Shown: positions 5,832 to 15,700 of the stretch, piece after piece
Position numbering within the stretch: position 1 is the first letter of the stretch
Layout of the letters: each line of letters starts with the position of its first letter
Assembly (NCBI GenBank): GCA_964584785.1
Contig: CAZPBY010000034.1
Location: forward strand, 13,471-77,470
Direction of reading: 5' to 3'
Source of the DNA: JAHFTY01 sp964584785
GTDB taxonomy: Bacteria > Acidobacteriota > Terriglobia > 20CM-2-55-15
DNA: 64,000 nt
Program-made: the position numbers and the translations under genes
Notes under the pieces: generated by a model
Told to the model about the DNA's origin: nothing
What the model saw: only the letters and a program-made list of their open reading frames with translations
Database searches by the model: none

Positions 5832-8201
5832 TTACCTTCTCGACTTGGATCTGGCAACCTTCTTCGGTTTGCGACGCCGTCCGCCTGCCGAAGCCGATTT
5901 CCCTTTCGAACTGTTTAACGCGATTCCCGTCAGCAGCGTAAACGCGCGCGCGGCATCAGGAACGCCGCGATTGCCGCGGCCGGGCGGAATACCTGTGAGA
6001 GTGCAGGACCTGAAAATCGCGTCCTCAACCTGATGGACTGTCGCGTCCCGCTTCGCTTCGAATAACAGCGCGGCTAATCCCGCAATGTGCGGTGTTGCCA
6101 TGGAACTGCCGCTCATCGATTGGAAGCCGCCGCCAGGTTTGGCGGAAATGACGTCGACACCGGGGGCGACAAGGTCGGGAACCAGGGGATCGACAGTCCG
6201 CAGAAAACGTTGGCTCGATGAGAAATCCGGAACGTGTCTTTGGGAGTCGACGGCGCCGACCGACAATGCTTCGGCGTAGTTTCCCGGTGATCGGCTGGTG
6301 CCCGGACCTTCGTTTCCAACAGCAAAGACCGGCAGGATATTTCTCGAGCGGATGATCTGAGTCACCGCGAGAAAGGAATTCACCACGCCGCGCAGGCCGA
6401 GCGACATGCTGAGCACTCGCACTCCAGGCTGGCCGAGCGCCCAGTCCATTCCGGCGAGAATCCGCGCCACAACGTTCCCGCCTTCGATCACGATCGCGCT
6501 GCTCAGCCGGCTTCCAGGCGCGACGCCGACCGCCTTGCCTTTCACGCTTCTGCCGGCAATCGTTGCCGCGGTATGCGTGCCGTGCTCGCCGGTATCCCGT
6601 GCGTCGCGTGCCGTCAGGTTCGGCTCGGCCCTTCCCATGAAGTCGAATGCCGCAAAGGACGCGATCGCCGATTTCAGAGCGGGATGCTTCCCGTCAACGC
6701 CAGTATCCAGATGGGCAACAACGATGTTCTTGCCGCTCAATCCCTGATTCCAAAGAGCGGGTACGTGCAGAAAATCGATGCCCCATACCGTCTGCGACGT
6801 CAGGCTCGCCGGACGAACGTCAACCGGCCGGACAAGAGTTGGCGCGACGGCGGCCTCGACACTCTGAACTCCCTCATCCGCCCAGAGTCCGGTCAGCCCC
6901 TCATTATTGACCGTGCCTAACATGACTCCGAGATTCGGAAAGTGCATCACGGCGTGCGAAGCGACGCCCGCCGATAACGCAAGTGGCGCCTTCGGATCCG
7001 CGTTGGGTTGGATGAAATGGCGACGGAGCCTTGAGGCAACAGGGTGGCCGGTTTTGGCGGACGAAGCCGCGCCACCAGAAGCCGCAGCCGCGGCCGCGGC
7101 GGCAGATCTCAGAACGACGAGCACCTGCGCCGTGCCGGTCGCCGTGAGTTGATCCTCAATCCGCGTATTCACTGCTGCAACTGCGGTGGCGGCGACACGT
7201 CGCGGTGTTATGACCGCGGCGGCTGCGATTGCAGGTTTGGCCGTCAGGCTGATGTTTTGCTGCAGACTCGCGTCGATCCTCTGAGCGATTTTCGCAAATC
7301 CCGGATTTCCCGGATGCAGTTCGTTTGCCCACTCATCCCGTCGCAGCAGAGTCCCGCGTACGTCGACATGGAAGACCTTGCCCGGATGGTTTTGAACCAG
7401 GCGTTTCTGCATGTCGTTCAGGGAGTTGATAAATGTGACGAGGATGTCGTGCCGCACCTGAAGATCCTGCTCGTTGGCATTCGGATAGTTCTTGTGACTG
7501 AAGGTCCCATCGAACCATGGACCGACTTTGAAACTCAGAAACGAAACGACGCCGCGGCCATCCGGAAATGGGTAATCGTAACCGTGAAGAAATACTGGCA
7601 TCGCGATGCCTGCCGATGCGGCCGTGTCTAACGCCTTGCCGATAAGGAACTCGTACGCCGGTTCAAATGTGTCGCGAATCACGCCGTCCAATACGGCTTG
7701 ATTCACCGCCGGCAACCCCGACCTGGCGTTATTGATGAACGAAAAGAATTCATCGCCCGCGACGTCGTTTCCTCCCGCAGATAGAAGGAGCGCGTCCGGT
7801 TTGTCCTGCTCAATCCGGTGCACCAATTCCGCGATGCGCGAGGGATCGTCGGATTGAGGAAAGCCAAAAGGAAGGCCGAACAACTCCCGCGGTACCGGAC
7901 CATACGCCTCATCATTTAAGGTAGAACCGGCCACGGCAAGGTTGTCGATCGTGTGGCCGTGATTTTCGTGCAGACAGTCGATGATGTCCCGACCCGGCGG
8001 GTAGTCGAACCAGGAGTCGCCCTGGGCAAGGAGCTTGAAGCTTCGGTGACCCAGCGGCGCGGCAGCCGCCGCAAACACCATTGACGGCGTTTGCAGATGG
8101 GCGCGGATCGCCATGCGGGCATTGTTCAATTGATCCAACACATCTCGCTTGGTCTTGATCTCTCGCCGGATCTCTTCCAGAGACGTGGTTCTACTGGGCA
8201 T
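5832..8201 (-). CDS. SGNH-hydrolase / subtilisin-like (S8) serine protease fusion
   Basis: I chose the ATG at 8201 (789 residues) because AAGGAAAC lies directly upstream; an in-frame GTG at 8276 would add 25 residues. Residues ~56-315 form an SGNH/GDSL hydrolase domain: block I GDSW at 61-64, block III GGND at 143-146, and a C-terminal ELHPG His near 296. Residues ~345-455 look like an I9-type propeptide. Residues ~475-755 are a subtilase domain with Asp499 (AHLDTGVDG), His540 (GEHGTH), oxyanion Asn630 (GNEGPG) and Ser700 (GSSMATPH). Both active sites look complete. There is no signal peptide and the tail is strongly basic, so the protein may be cytoplasmic or exported by an unconventional route. 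Esterase-plus-protease in one chain is unusual. Confidence 0.85.
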   Translation of the reverse strand: MPSRTTSLEEIRREIKTKRDVLDQLNNARMAIRAHLQTPSMVFAAAAAPLGHRSFKLLAQGDSWFDYPPGRDIIDCLHENHGHTIDNLAVAGSTLNDEAYGPVPRELFGLPFGFPQSDDPSRIAELVHRIEQDKPDALLLSAGGNDVAGDEFFSFINNARSGLPAVNQAVLDGVIRDTFEPAYEFLIGKALDTAASAGIAMPVFLHGYDYPFPDGRGVVSFLSFKVGPWFDGTFSHKNYPNANEQDLQVRHDILVTFINSLNDMQKRLVQNHPGKVFHVDVRGTLLRRDEWANELHPGNPGFAKIAQRIDASLQQNISLTAKPAIAAAAVITPRRVAATAVAAVNTRIEDQLTATGTAQVLVVLRSAAAAAAAASGGAASSAKTGHPVASRLRRHFIQPNADPKAPLALSAGVASHAVMHFPNLGVMLGTVNNEGLTGLWADEGVQSVEAAVAPTLVRPVDVRPASLTSQTVWGIDFLHVPALWNQGLSGKNIVVAHLDTGVDGKHPALKSAIASFAAFDFMGRAEPNLTARDARDTGEHGTHTAATIAGRSVKGKAVGVAPGSRLSSAIVIEGGNVVARILAGMDWALGQPGVRVLSMSLGLRGVVNSFLAVTQIIRSRNILPVFAVGNEGPGTSRSPGNYAEALSVGAVDSQRHVPDFSSSQRFLRTVDPLVPDLVAPGVDVISAKPGGGFQSMSGSSMATPHIAGLAALLFEAKRDATVHQVEDAIFRSCTLTGIPPGRGNRGVPDAARAFTLLTGIALNSSKGKSASAGGRRRKPKKVARSKSRR

Positions 8202-8399
8202 AGTTTCCTTCCATGTTTTTTGAGCGTCATCATAGGCGTCGTTCTTTAACCTACAAAGTAAATTTTCATTGAACACAACTAAGCGCGTTTGTGATGTTAG
8301 TTCTCATTTTGTAGTATTGATCGAATATTGTGCCCGAACCTTGCCTGGCCTCAGAAGTCATCGGTTTTGGCGAAAACTGCGTGTGCGGACGTCAAGAGC

Positions 8400-8454
8400 A
8401 CCGGAGCGCAGCGAGTGGGACACTTATCAGGATGCCCGCTCGCTTCGCTCGGGT
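8400..8454 (-). terminator. Hairpin downstream of the YVTN/isomerase/PQQ-dehydrogenase operon
   Basis: The arms ACCGGAGCGCAGCGAGTGGG (8400-8419) and CCCGCTCGCTTCGCTCGGGT (8435-8454) pair at 17 of 20 positions around a 15-base loop. It lies about 60 bp beyond the stop of the last minus-strand gene (8516). No U-tract is evident, so it may be a transcript stabiliser or repetitive palindrome rather than a classical intrinsic terminator. Confidence 0.5.
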
Positions 8455-8515
8455 ACTGCGACTGTCACTTGTACCGGATGATGGGATGATTCGTTTCGCG
8501 ATTGCGAAGCAGGAT

Positions 8516-9538
8516 CTACTGCCGGAGAACCAGGACGCCCCACGGGCCTTCGCCGGCTTTGATTCGCTTGACGACTGTTTTCGTGTTCAGGTCGACGACG
8601 GAGATGTCGTTCGATGGGCCGTTTGCGGTGTATAGGAGTTTATTGTCGGGGGACAGCGCAATACCCCATGGTCTGTCGCCGACTTCGATCGACGACGTCA
8701 CTTTGTCTGTGGCGGTGTCGATGATGAAGACTTGCTTGCCGCGGCCGGTGCTGGTGTAAGCCGTTTTACCGTCCTGCGACAGAATCACGGACATCGGTTT
8801 GATTTGTCCTGGCGCTCCGATTTCGATCTCGCCCGTTTTCCGGTGCTGCGCGGTATCCGCAATTGTCAGCTTGCCGTCATTTTCCCGCGTGATGTAGGCC
8901 TTCGGCAGATCGCGGAAAAACGCGACGTGACGGGGACGGCTTCCGACCTCGAACGTTTGGATCACCTGGCGCGCGGCGGTGTCGATGACCGAAATCGTTC
9001 CTCCGTCCTCCGATGTCACATAAACGATCTTCCCGTCCGGACTTGTGGCGACGCCTTCGGGTTCGTCACCGACGGTCAGAGTTTGAAGGACCTTGCCTTC
9101 GGCCAGATCGACGATGCTGGCTCCGCCGATATCTTCGTTCGAAACGTAGATGAGCTTTCCGTCCCTGCTGAGATCGAACTCTTCGGGATCCGATCCTGCC
9201 GCAATGACTTTGACGAGTTTGCGAGTCGCCACATCGACCACGCCGATGCCGTCGGCTTTCTTGTCGGGCGGCGGCAGTTTGTTTTCGTCGATGCCGGGAC
9301 CGCCGATCGCGGATCCGCTCAGCGCAACATAGATGGTCTTCCCGTCGAGGCTTGAGTGAATGCCGCGGGGACGCTTTCCGAGGGGAATCGCGGCGACGAC
9401 TTCGTTCTTCGCCGGATCAACGATGCTCAAATCCCCCGACCGCTCGTTGGTCACGTAAACCAGATAGCCGGGAGGCGGAGTACACGCAGAGAACAAGAGA
9501 GTGATCGACGCGAGAGCGACGAATACGGCACGCTTCAA
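8516..9538 (-). CDS. YVTN-type beta-propeller lipoprotein
   Basis: This 340-residue protein has a lipoprotein signal peptide ending in the lipobox LFSAC (Cys19). The rest is a seven-bladed propeller of ~40-residue repeats with the YVTN/D..TN signature (YLVYVTNERSGDLSIVD, KIVYVTSEDGGTISVID, KLLYTANGPSNDISVVD). Such proteins sit on the periplasmic side of a membrane, are common next to PQQ dehydrogenases and cytochromes, and may bind redox or ligand partners. It is the third gene of an operon after a PQQ dehydrogenase and an isomerase-like protein, separated from the latter by 10 bp. The exact function is unknown. Confidence 0.85.
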   Translation of the reverse strand: MKRAVFVALASITLLFSACTPPPGYLVYVTNERSGDLSIVDPAKNEVVAAIPLGKRPRGIHSSLDGKTIYVALSGSAIGGPGIDENKLPPPDKKADGIGVVDVATRKLVKVIAAGSDPEEFDLSRDGKLIYVSNEDIGGASIVDLAEGKVLQTLTVGDEPEGVATSPDGKIVYVTSEDGGTISVIDTAARQVIQTFEVGSRPRHVAFFRDLPKAYITRENDGKLTIADTAQHRKTGEIEIGAPGQIKPMSVILSQDGKTAYTSTGRGKQVFIIDTATDKVTSSIEVGDRPWGIALSPDNKLLYTANGPSNDISVVDLNTKTVVKRIKAGEGPWGVLVLRQ

Positions 9539-9548
9539 ATGGAGGCTC

Positions 9549-10673
9549 CTACATCAAACCGGATCGGGTAAACGCTGTTCGCAGCGCAAGGAGATCTCGT
9601 TTCATGGTTCCAAGAACCTGCGCCCGAGGCAGCGTCACTTTGTCCTGAGCATCGTGTGCGCCTCCGTTGGGATATTCAACCTTTATTTGTATCGGACCGG
9701 TGAAACCGAGTTCTTTGAGTGCCAGCCCGAGTTGCGGCAGATTGACCATGCCCGTTCCGAGAGGAACCTGTTTGAGTTTCCAGCCATTGACCAATCCCGG
9801 GACAACCGGCGCGTTCGCGGCCGTTCCACGTCCGCCGCCTCTGCCTCGCGGAGCACCACCCGCGCCTGGAGCACCCGCGCCTGGAGGACCGCCACGCCCA
9901 CCGCGCCCGCCACCGCCGCGTCCCTCCGGCTGTGAACCGGGCGGAGGCGGCACGAATGCGCCGCCTTCACCCTTCAGTCCAAGATCCTGCTCGAAAGCGA
10001 AATCCCGCACGGAAACACCGGCAACGTATTTTCCCGCAGCTCTCAGATTGAACTCCCAGGCGGTGTTCTGAGCCTGTTGAAAGACGTCATACTGAATTCC
10101 AATCTGGTTGGGATCGATGTCTTTCAGGACGATCATCCAATCCCACAAAGCGGAACCGACATTGTCGCCGCTGGAATCCGTTCCGGCCATGGCCGTCATT
10201 TTGTACTTCGCGTTGAGAGCCGCAAGTTTTGACAGCCGCGTCCGAAGCGCCTCGAGCTGCGGCAGGACCGCTTTGGACTTGTCGTACGGAAATGCTCCGC
10301 ACGAGTAATGCGTGATGCCCGCGGACGCCGCAGCTTTGAGGATTGCTTCTGTGTTTGCAGCGTCAGCATCCGTGATGGAGGTTGTCATGCAGATCGCACG
10401 GAGATCGCGTTTGTTCATCGCGTTCACAAACGCAGGCAGGTCTTGAGCAATCTTCGCAGGATCGATGTGCGCCGGATACGAACCGACGGTGAGGACGGCA
10501 CCGTCGAAGCTCATCTCGGCGACTGCGTCGGCGACTTCATCCGCGGAACGAAGCCACTGGAGATGGCTGGAACTGATGTCGATCTTCAATTTCCTTGCCG
10601 GCATTGAAGCCGGAGATTGAAACAGCGCCGCCAGGCCGGCCGCGCTGGTGTAAAGGAACTCGCGTCTCTGCAT
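9549..10673 (-). CDS. TIM-barrel sugar phosphate isomerase/epimerase-like exported protein
   Basis: The start is taken at the ATG preceded by GAAGGAAT (374 residues); an upstream in-frame ATG at 10709 would overlap the PQQ dehydrogenase end. The N-terminus MQRREFLYTSAAGLAALF resembles a Tat-type leader, though the twin-arginine motif is short. The body resembles xylose-isomerase-like TIM barrels of the AP-endonuclease-2 family (ISSSHLQWLRSADEVADAVA, NQIGIQYDVFQ, GPIQIKVEYPNGG). A ~45-residue Gly/Arg/Pro-rich insert around 250-300 (GRGGGGRGGRGGPPGAGAPG) breaks the barrel. It is the middle gene of the operon, 16 bp after the PQQ dehydrogenase. Substrate unknown. Confidence 0.78.
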   Translation of the reverse strand: MQRREFLYTSAAGLAALFQSPASMPARKLKIDISSSHLQWLRSADEVADAVAEMSFDGAVLTVGSYPAHIDPAKIAQDLPAFVNAMNKRDLRAICMTTSITDADAANTEAILKAAASAGITHYSCGAFPYDKSKAVLPQLEALRTRLSKLAALNAKYKMTAMAGTDSSGDNVGSALWDWMIVLKDIDPNQIGIQYDVFQQAQNTAWEFNLRAAGKYVAGVSVRDFAFEQDLGLKGEGGAFVPPPPGSQPEGRGGGGRGGRGGPPGAGAPGAGGAPRGRGGGRGTAANAPVVPGLVNGWKLKQVPLGTGMVNLPQLGLALKELGFTGPIQIKVEYPNGGAHDAQDKVTLPRAQVLGTMKRDLLALRTAFTRSGLM

Positions 10674-10689
10674 GACGGCTATTCCTTCC

Positions 10690-12552
10690 TTACGGCAGTT
10701 TGAAAACAACGACCTGGCTGTTTTTCGGCGGTGCGCTCCGCTGCGGATAATTGAAATTCGTCAACCCGCCGCCGGACACGATCGCGACGTATTGTTTTCC
10801 GTTCGCGCCCTGGTACGTGAGCGGAGTTGCGACGGCGTTGTTGTCGAGCTCCACGGACCAAAGTTCCTTTCCGGTTTTGGAGTCGAAAGCGCGAAACATG
10901 TTATCCGATGTTGCGCCGATGAAAAGCAGACCACTCGCCGTGAGGATCGGTCCGCCGGCGTTCGGTGTTCCGGTCTTCGGCACGCCTTTTTTCGTCAGCT
11001 CTTTGTACTCACCCAGAGGAACGCGCCACACGACATCGCCGGTGTTGGCGTTGATCGCTATCAATTCGCCCCAGGGTGGAGAGTTGCAGGGAAGTCCATC
11101 CGGAGCGTCGAATGGGATTTTCTGTTTGGCGAAGGACGGCATCACACCGGACGACACGCTGGGTTGAAGCACGGCGAGCGTCCCGAGACTTCGGCTGTTC
11201 GTGAAAATGTAGCCGAGCGCCGGATCGAACGATGCTCCGGACCAGCTGCCGCCACCTTCCGAACTCGGGAAAACGAGGCTGGGCTGCATTCCGTACGGAG
11301 TGTACGGGCCCATGTTGACGGACTTATCGAATTGTTCCTTACACGACTTCTCGGCTTCCGGTGTGAGTTTGTTCACTTCTTCACGCGTCATGCTCACACG
11401 AGCGAGCGGGACAGGTTTCACGGGAAACGGTTGCGTGGGCCATGCTTTGTCGCCGAGCGCGTCGAACGCGGGAATCGGCCGTTCCTCAACTCCGAAGATC
11501 GGCTCGCCGGTTAGCCGGTTGAAGATGAACATGAACCCTTGCTTGGTCATCTGCGCGATGCCCGGTATTTTCGTGCCGCCCTTGTTCACGTCGATCAATG
11601 TCGGCGGCGAATTCGCATCCCAGTCGTAAATGTCGTGATGGGTCATTTGAAAGTGCCATTTCAACTTCCCGGTTTCGGCGTCGAGAGCGACGATGCTGTC
11701 GGAGTAAAGGTTCGAACCTGGACGGCTGTTGCCGAAGTTCTGATCGGTGGGATTGCCTAGAGGAATGAAAACCAGATGATTCGGGACATCGACGGTCAAG
11801 GGCACCCACGCGCCAGGCCCGCGACGATCCAGCCATCCGTCGAGTCCCCACGTGCCGAAGTTTTCGTCCTCCGGATGCGGGACGGTATGGAATCGCCACA
11901 CTTCTTTTCCGGTTTTGAGATTGAACGCGCGCGGATCGCCCGGAATTCCGTAACGGCCCTGCTCGCCCGTTGCGGGGATGACGATGGCGAGATCTTTGTA
12001 TATCGCCGGGGGCGCAATGATGTTGTAACCGGTGTTACCGAACTTTTCCGTGATGCCGATCTTCAGATCGATCACGCCGTTATCGCCGACGCCGCGGACC
12101 GGCTTTCCTGTTTTGGCGTCGAGCTGAAGCAACAGACCGTCGCTGGTGCCTGCCAAAATGCGCGGCGGATTTTGCGCATCGCCGGGCCAAAAGGAAATGC
12201 CGCGCGACGAAAAGCGCCCCTGATCGGTGACGGTCTTGAGATCGAATTTCCAGATCTCCGCGCCGGTTTCGGCGTTCACGGCAACTGCCTTGGCTCCCGT
12301 CGTGCCGAAATACATGACGTTTCCGACCACCAACGGAGTCACCGCCCATCCGCGGCCCGTTCCGGACGGATCTCCGGTGTCATAGGTCCAGGCGCGGACC
12401 AACTTCGTCACATTCACCGGCGTGATCTCCTTCAACGGCGAGAACCTCATTCCTCCGGCGTCGTGACCCACGTTGGGCCAATCCGTCTGCGCATATAAAG
12501 ATGATGCGGATGCGACCAAAACCAGGCAGAGCAGGCTCCGTGCAAATGTCAT
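10690..12552 (-). CDS. PQQ-dependent dehydrogenase (quinoprotein) 1
   Basis: This 620-residue protein has a cleavable signal peptide (MTFARSLLCLVLVASASSLYA). It has an eight-bladed PQQ propeller of the membrane-glucose/quinate-dehydrogenase-like type: opening DWPNVGHDAGGMRFSPL, PQQ-repeat motifs such as ALDAETGKLKWHFQ and AFDSKTGKELW, and the late block NSPPWGELIAINANTG. There is no CXXCH, so electrons must leave through a separate cytochrome or quinone. The ATG at 12552 is chosen over an upstream TTG because GGAG lies six bases before it. It heads a three-gene operon divergent from a TonB receptor. A possible extended -10 (TGTATAAAAT, reverse strand of 12601-12610) with a weak -35 lies next to the shared operator at 12638. 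Substrate unknown. Confidence 0.88.
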   Translation of the reverse strand: MTFARSLLCLVLVASASSLYAQTDWPNVGHDAGGMRFSPLKEITPVNVTKLVRAWTYDTGDPSGTGRGWAVTPLVVGNVMYFGTTGAKAVAVNAETGAEIWKFDLKTVTDQGRFSSRGISFWPGDAQNPPRILAGTSDGLLLQLDAKTGKPVRGVGDNGVIDLKIGITEKFGNTGYNIIAPPAIYKDLAIVIPATGEQGRYGIPGDPRAFNLKTGKEVWRFHTVPHPEDENFGTWGLDGWLDRRGPGAWVPLTVDVPNHLVFIPLGNPTDQNFGNSRPGSNLYSDSIVALDAETGKLKWHFQMTHHDIYDWDANSPPTLIDVNKGGTKIPGIAQMTKQGFMFIFNRLTGEPIFGVEERPIPAFDALGDKAWPTQPFPVKPVPLARVSMTREEVNKLTPEAEKSCKEQFDKSVNMGPYTPYGMQPSLVFPSSEGGGSWSGASFDPALGYIFTNSRSLGTLAVLQPSVSSGVMPSFAKQKIPFDAPDGLPCNSPPWGELIAINANTGDVVWRVPLGEYKELTKKGVPKTGTPNAGGPILTASGLLFIGATSDNMFRAFDSKTGKELWSVELDNNAVATPLTYQGANGKQYVAIVSGGGLTNFNYPQRSAPPKNSQVVVFKLP

Positions 12553-12637
12553 GTCAGTCTCCAATCGGGCGATTAATGACGATGCGTGTCGATAGCGCCG
12601 ATTTTATACAAAAACAACCGCCGAAATGGAACAGTCT

Positions 12638-12700
12638 TTGTATTGTCGTTAATACAACAGACAATTGTGCTTGACTGCCTGTTTGCGTCCTCGTAATAAT
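12638..12700 (+). promoter_or_regulatory. Operator plus sigma70-type promoter of TonB receptor 1
   Basis: The element TTGTATTGTCGTTAATACAA (12638-12657) has inverted ends TTGTATT/AATACAA. Thirteen bases further is TTGACT (-35, 12671-12676), then a 17-base spacer and TAATAAT (-10, 12694-12700), giving a ~50-base leader before ATG 12758. The same arrangement precedes TonB receptor 2 (27376-27439) and the MFS operon (21761-21824). The element centre falls near -60 relative to the expected start, a typical activator position. The element may also serve the divergent PQQ dehydrogenase operon. Confidence 0.72.
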
Positions 12701-12757
12701 CCCGGTCATTCAGACCATCAGACGTTCATAAGATATTTAGAAGGTGGAGGAGACGTT

Positions 12758-15700
12758 ATGAAAAGAGTCCCGGTACTCTTTCTTGTTTTCCTGTTGGCCG
12801 CATTGCGGCCGGTTGTTCCTCTCCGAGCCCAGTCGATAGCGACCGCTCAAATTGCCGGCACGGTGAAAGACGCGTCGGGAGCGCGCTTGCCGGGTGCTGA
12901 GGTGAAAGTCACGCAGACGGACACGGCGTACATACGAAACGTCCTGACGGACGAAACGGGTTCGTACTCGTTTCCAAATCTTCCCGTTGGGCCGTATCGC
13001 CTCGAAGTTGCGATGCCGGGATTCAATACTTTTGTGCAGACGGGTATCGTTCTGCAGGTCAACAGCAACCCTGCGATCCATGTGACTCTTCAGCTCGGGG
13101 CCATCGACCAGACGGTGGAAGTCCAGGCGGACGCGGCAATGGTTGAAACGCAAACCACCGGCATCGGGCAGGTCATCGACGCGCAGCGCGTGACCGAGCT
13201 GCCTTTGAATGGACGCGACGTATCGCAACTGATCGCGCTTTCGGGCGGGGCCGTCGCGGGGGGAGGCGGACTCAAGAGCAACCTGAATCATCCGGACGCG
13301 GTGGCTTATTCCGTCGCGGGAGGGTTGGTCAACGCGACGAATTACGTGCTTGATGGGGGTAATCACGTCGACCCTCGAACCAACGTCGGTCTTCCGTTGC
13401 CGTTCCCCGAAGCTATGCAGGAATTCAAGGTCGAAACCAGCGCGCTTCCCGCCAACTACGGAAGTCAGCCTGGAGGCGCGGTCAACGTTGTCACGAAATC
13501 CGGCACGAACCGGGTTACCGGAAACATGTTCTGGTTCCTGCGCAACTACAAAGCGAACGCCCGCAATTTCTTTGCGCTGACGCGAGACTCCTTGAAGCGA
13601 AATCAGTTTGGTGGAACCGTTGGTGGACCGATCGTCAAAGACAAGATTTTCTTTTTTGGCGCTGTTCAGGGAACCACTCTTCGAACCGCGCCGGCAACCA
13701 ATCAGGTGTTTGTTCCAACGGCGGCGGTACTTCAGGGAGACTTTCGAGCGATCCTCGCGCCGCCTTGCAAAACGAAGCAAATCAATCTGGTCTCCACACT
13801 GAATGGAAAGCCTTTCGCGACGAACAACGTCATCAGTCCGACGTTGTTCAATGCGGTCGCGCTGAAGTACCTTACGCTGATTCCCGTGTCGACCGATCCA
13901 TGCGGACTGCTTCGTTACTCGACGCCGAATGAGACGAATTCTTACCAGGTTATGGGACGGGTGGACTGGCGTCGAAATGCGAAGGACTCGCTCTTCACGC
14001 GGTACTACATCAGCGACGCCAATTTGAGATCCTATCTGGACTCGACCAACGTGCTGAGCAGCCGCGTCGGTCTTCCCGACCGCGCACAATCGATCATCAT
14101 CGGCGACACCTATGTGTTGAACCCGACCATGATCAGCACATTCCGCGTGAATTATTCACGCTCGGCCGTGCAGCGTCTGCCGCCGGACGGCATTCCGACA
14201 GTGACATCGCTTGGTGCAAAGGTCACATCGATGACTCCCAACTTCACCGGCCAGGGATGGGGCCCGAGCGGCTACTTCAGCGGATCGGGTTTGACGGGCT
14301 ACGTCGACACAAACATCTACGACATCTCCGAGAACATCGCCTGGACCAAAAGGTCGCATCAGTTGTCTTTCGGGTTCGAATGGATTCAAACGCAGATGAA
14401 CGGTCTCGGAACGTTTCAGATGAATCCCGGCTGGACGTTTAATGGACAAATCACCGGCGACGCGCTTGCCGACTTCATAACGGGAAACCTGTTTTCCATC
14501 CGTCAGGGTGGCGGTCAGATCAGCCGCGACAAGCGGAACGCGCCCGGCGCGTTCGTTCAGGACAACTGGAAGTTCACGTCGCGACTTCAATTCAATCTCG
14601 GATTACGGTGGGATCCTTATGTGCCGTCTTACAGCAAGTATGGCTTTGCCATGCGATTCGATCGCGCGAAATTCGATGCGAAGACAAAGACGAGCACGAC
14701 CTTCATCAATGCTCCTCCGGGCATTTCCGTTCCGGGCGATCCCGGGTGGGACGGAAAGTCGACGACGACCGCGCAATACAAGTTGTTTTCCCCTCGGCTC
14801 GGGCTGGTATGGGATCCCCGCGGACTCGGCAGGGAAACGATTCGCAGCGGTTATGGGATTTTCTATGGATCGACGTATCTATGGTCGACACAGCACGTCC
14901 CGCTGAATCCGCCATGGGGCGACACGCTCACATGGAACCAGCCGAAGGGTGGACTCTCCGATCCATGGGGGGATTATCAACCTTGCACGACCTGCGCGTT
15001 CGGCGATCCGTATCCGATACCGTCGTCATTCCCGAAGGATTCGCGTTTCCTGAACTTCGGAACCTATGTTTTCGAGAACACCGACAATCACCGTCCGTAC
15101 ACGCAGCAGTGGGATCTGGCGTTGCAGCGGCAGTTCGGTGCCGACGTGTTGATTTCCGCCACCTACCTGGGAAACAAGACGACGCATCAGACTCTTGGAG
15201 TTCAGACCAACCCGGCGCTCTACATCCCGGGCAACTGTGTTGCCGGCCAGTATGGGTTGACCGCCGCGGGGCCGTGCTCGAATGCCAACAACATCAACTT
15301 CCGGCGAGTGCTGTATCTGCAGGATCCGCAGAATGGCCAGTACTTCGGAAATGTGCAGGTCGAGGACCCCAACGGAAATTCCAGTTACAACGGATTGATC
15401 CTCGCGGTGAACCGGCGTTTCGCGAACAATTTTTCCGCGCTCGCGAACTACACCTGGTCGCATTGCCTCACGCAGGGTGAGCCGGGTCAGGACATCGGTA
15501 ACTTCTATCAGGATGTGAACAACCGGCGGGCGGAATGGCAGGACTGCAGTTCCGATCGGCGACAACTCGTCAACCTTTCGCTCGTTTCCAGAAGTCCGAG
15601 GTTTGCTTCCTCTTTAGCGGAAACGATCCTGGGTAAATGGGGATTCTCGGGGATCTATACCTTCAGCAGCGGAAATTCTTTGACAGTCTCGCCGAGCATT

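Noticed and set aside
12737..14089. 450-codon minus-strand open frame inside TonB receptor 1
   Set aside because: It lies wholly antisense to a gene with clear signal peptide, N-domain and barrel motifs. Its own translation is rich in Arg/His with no domain pattern, as expected for a GC-rich shadow frame.
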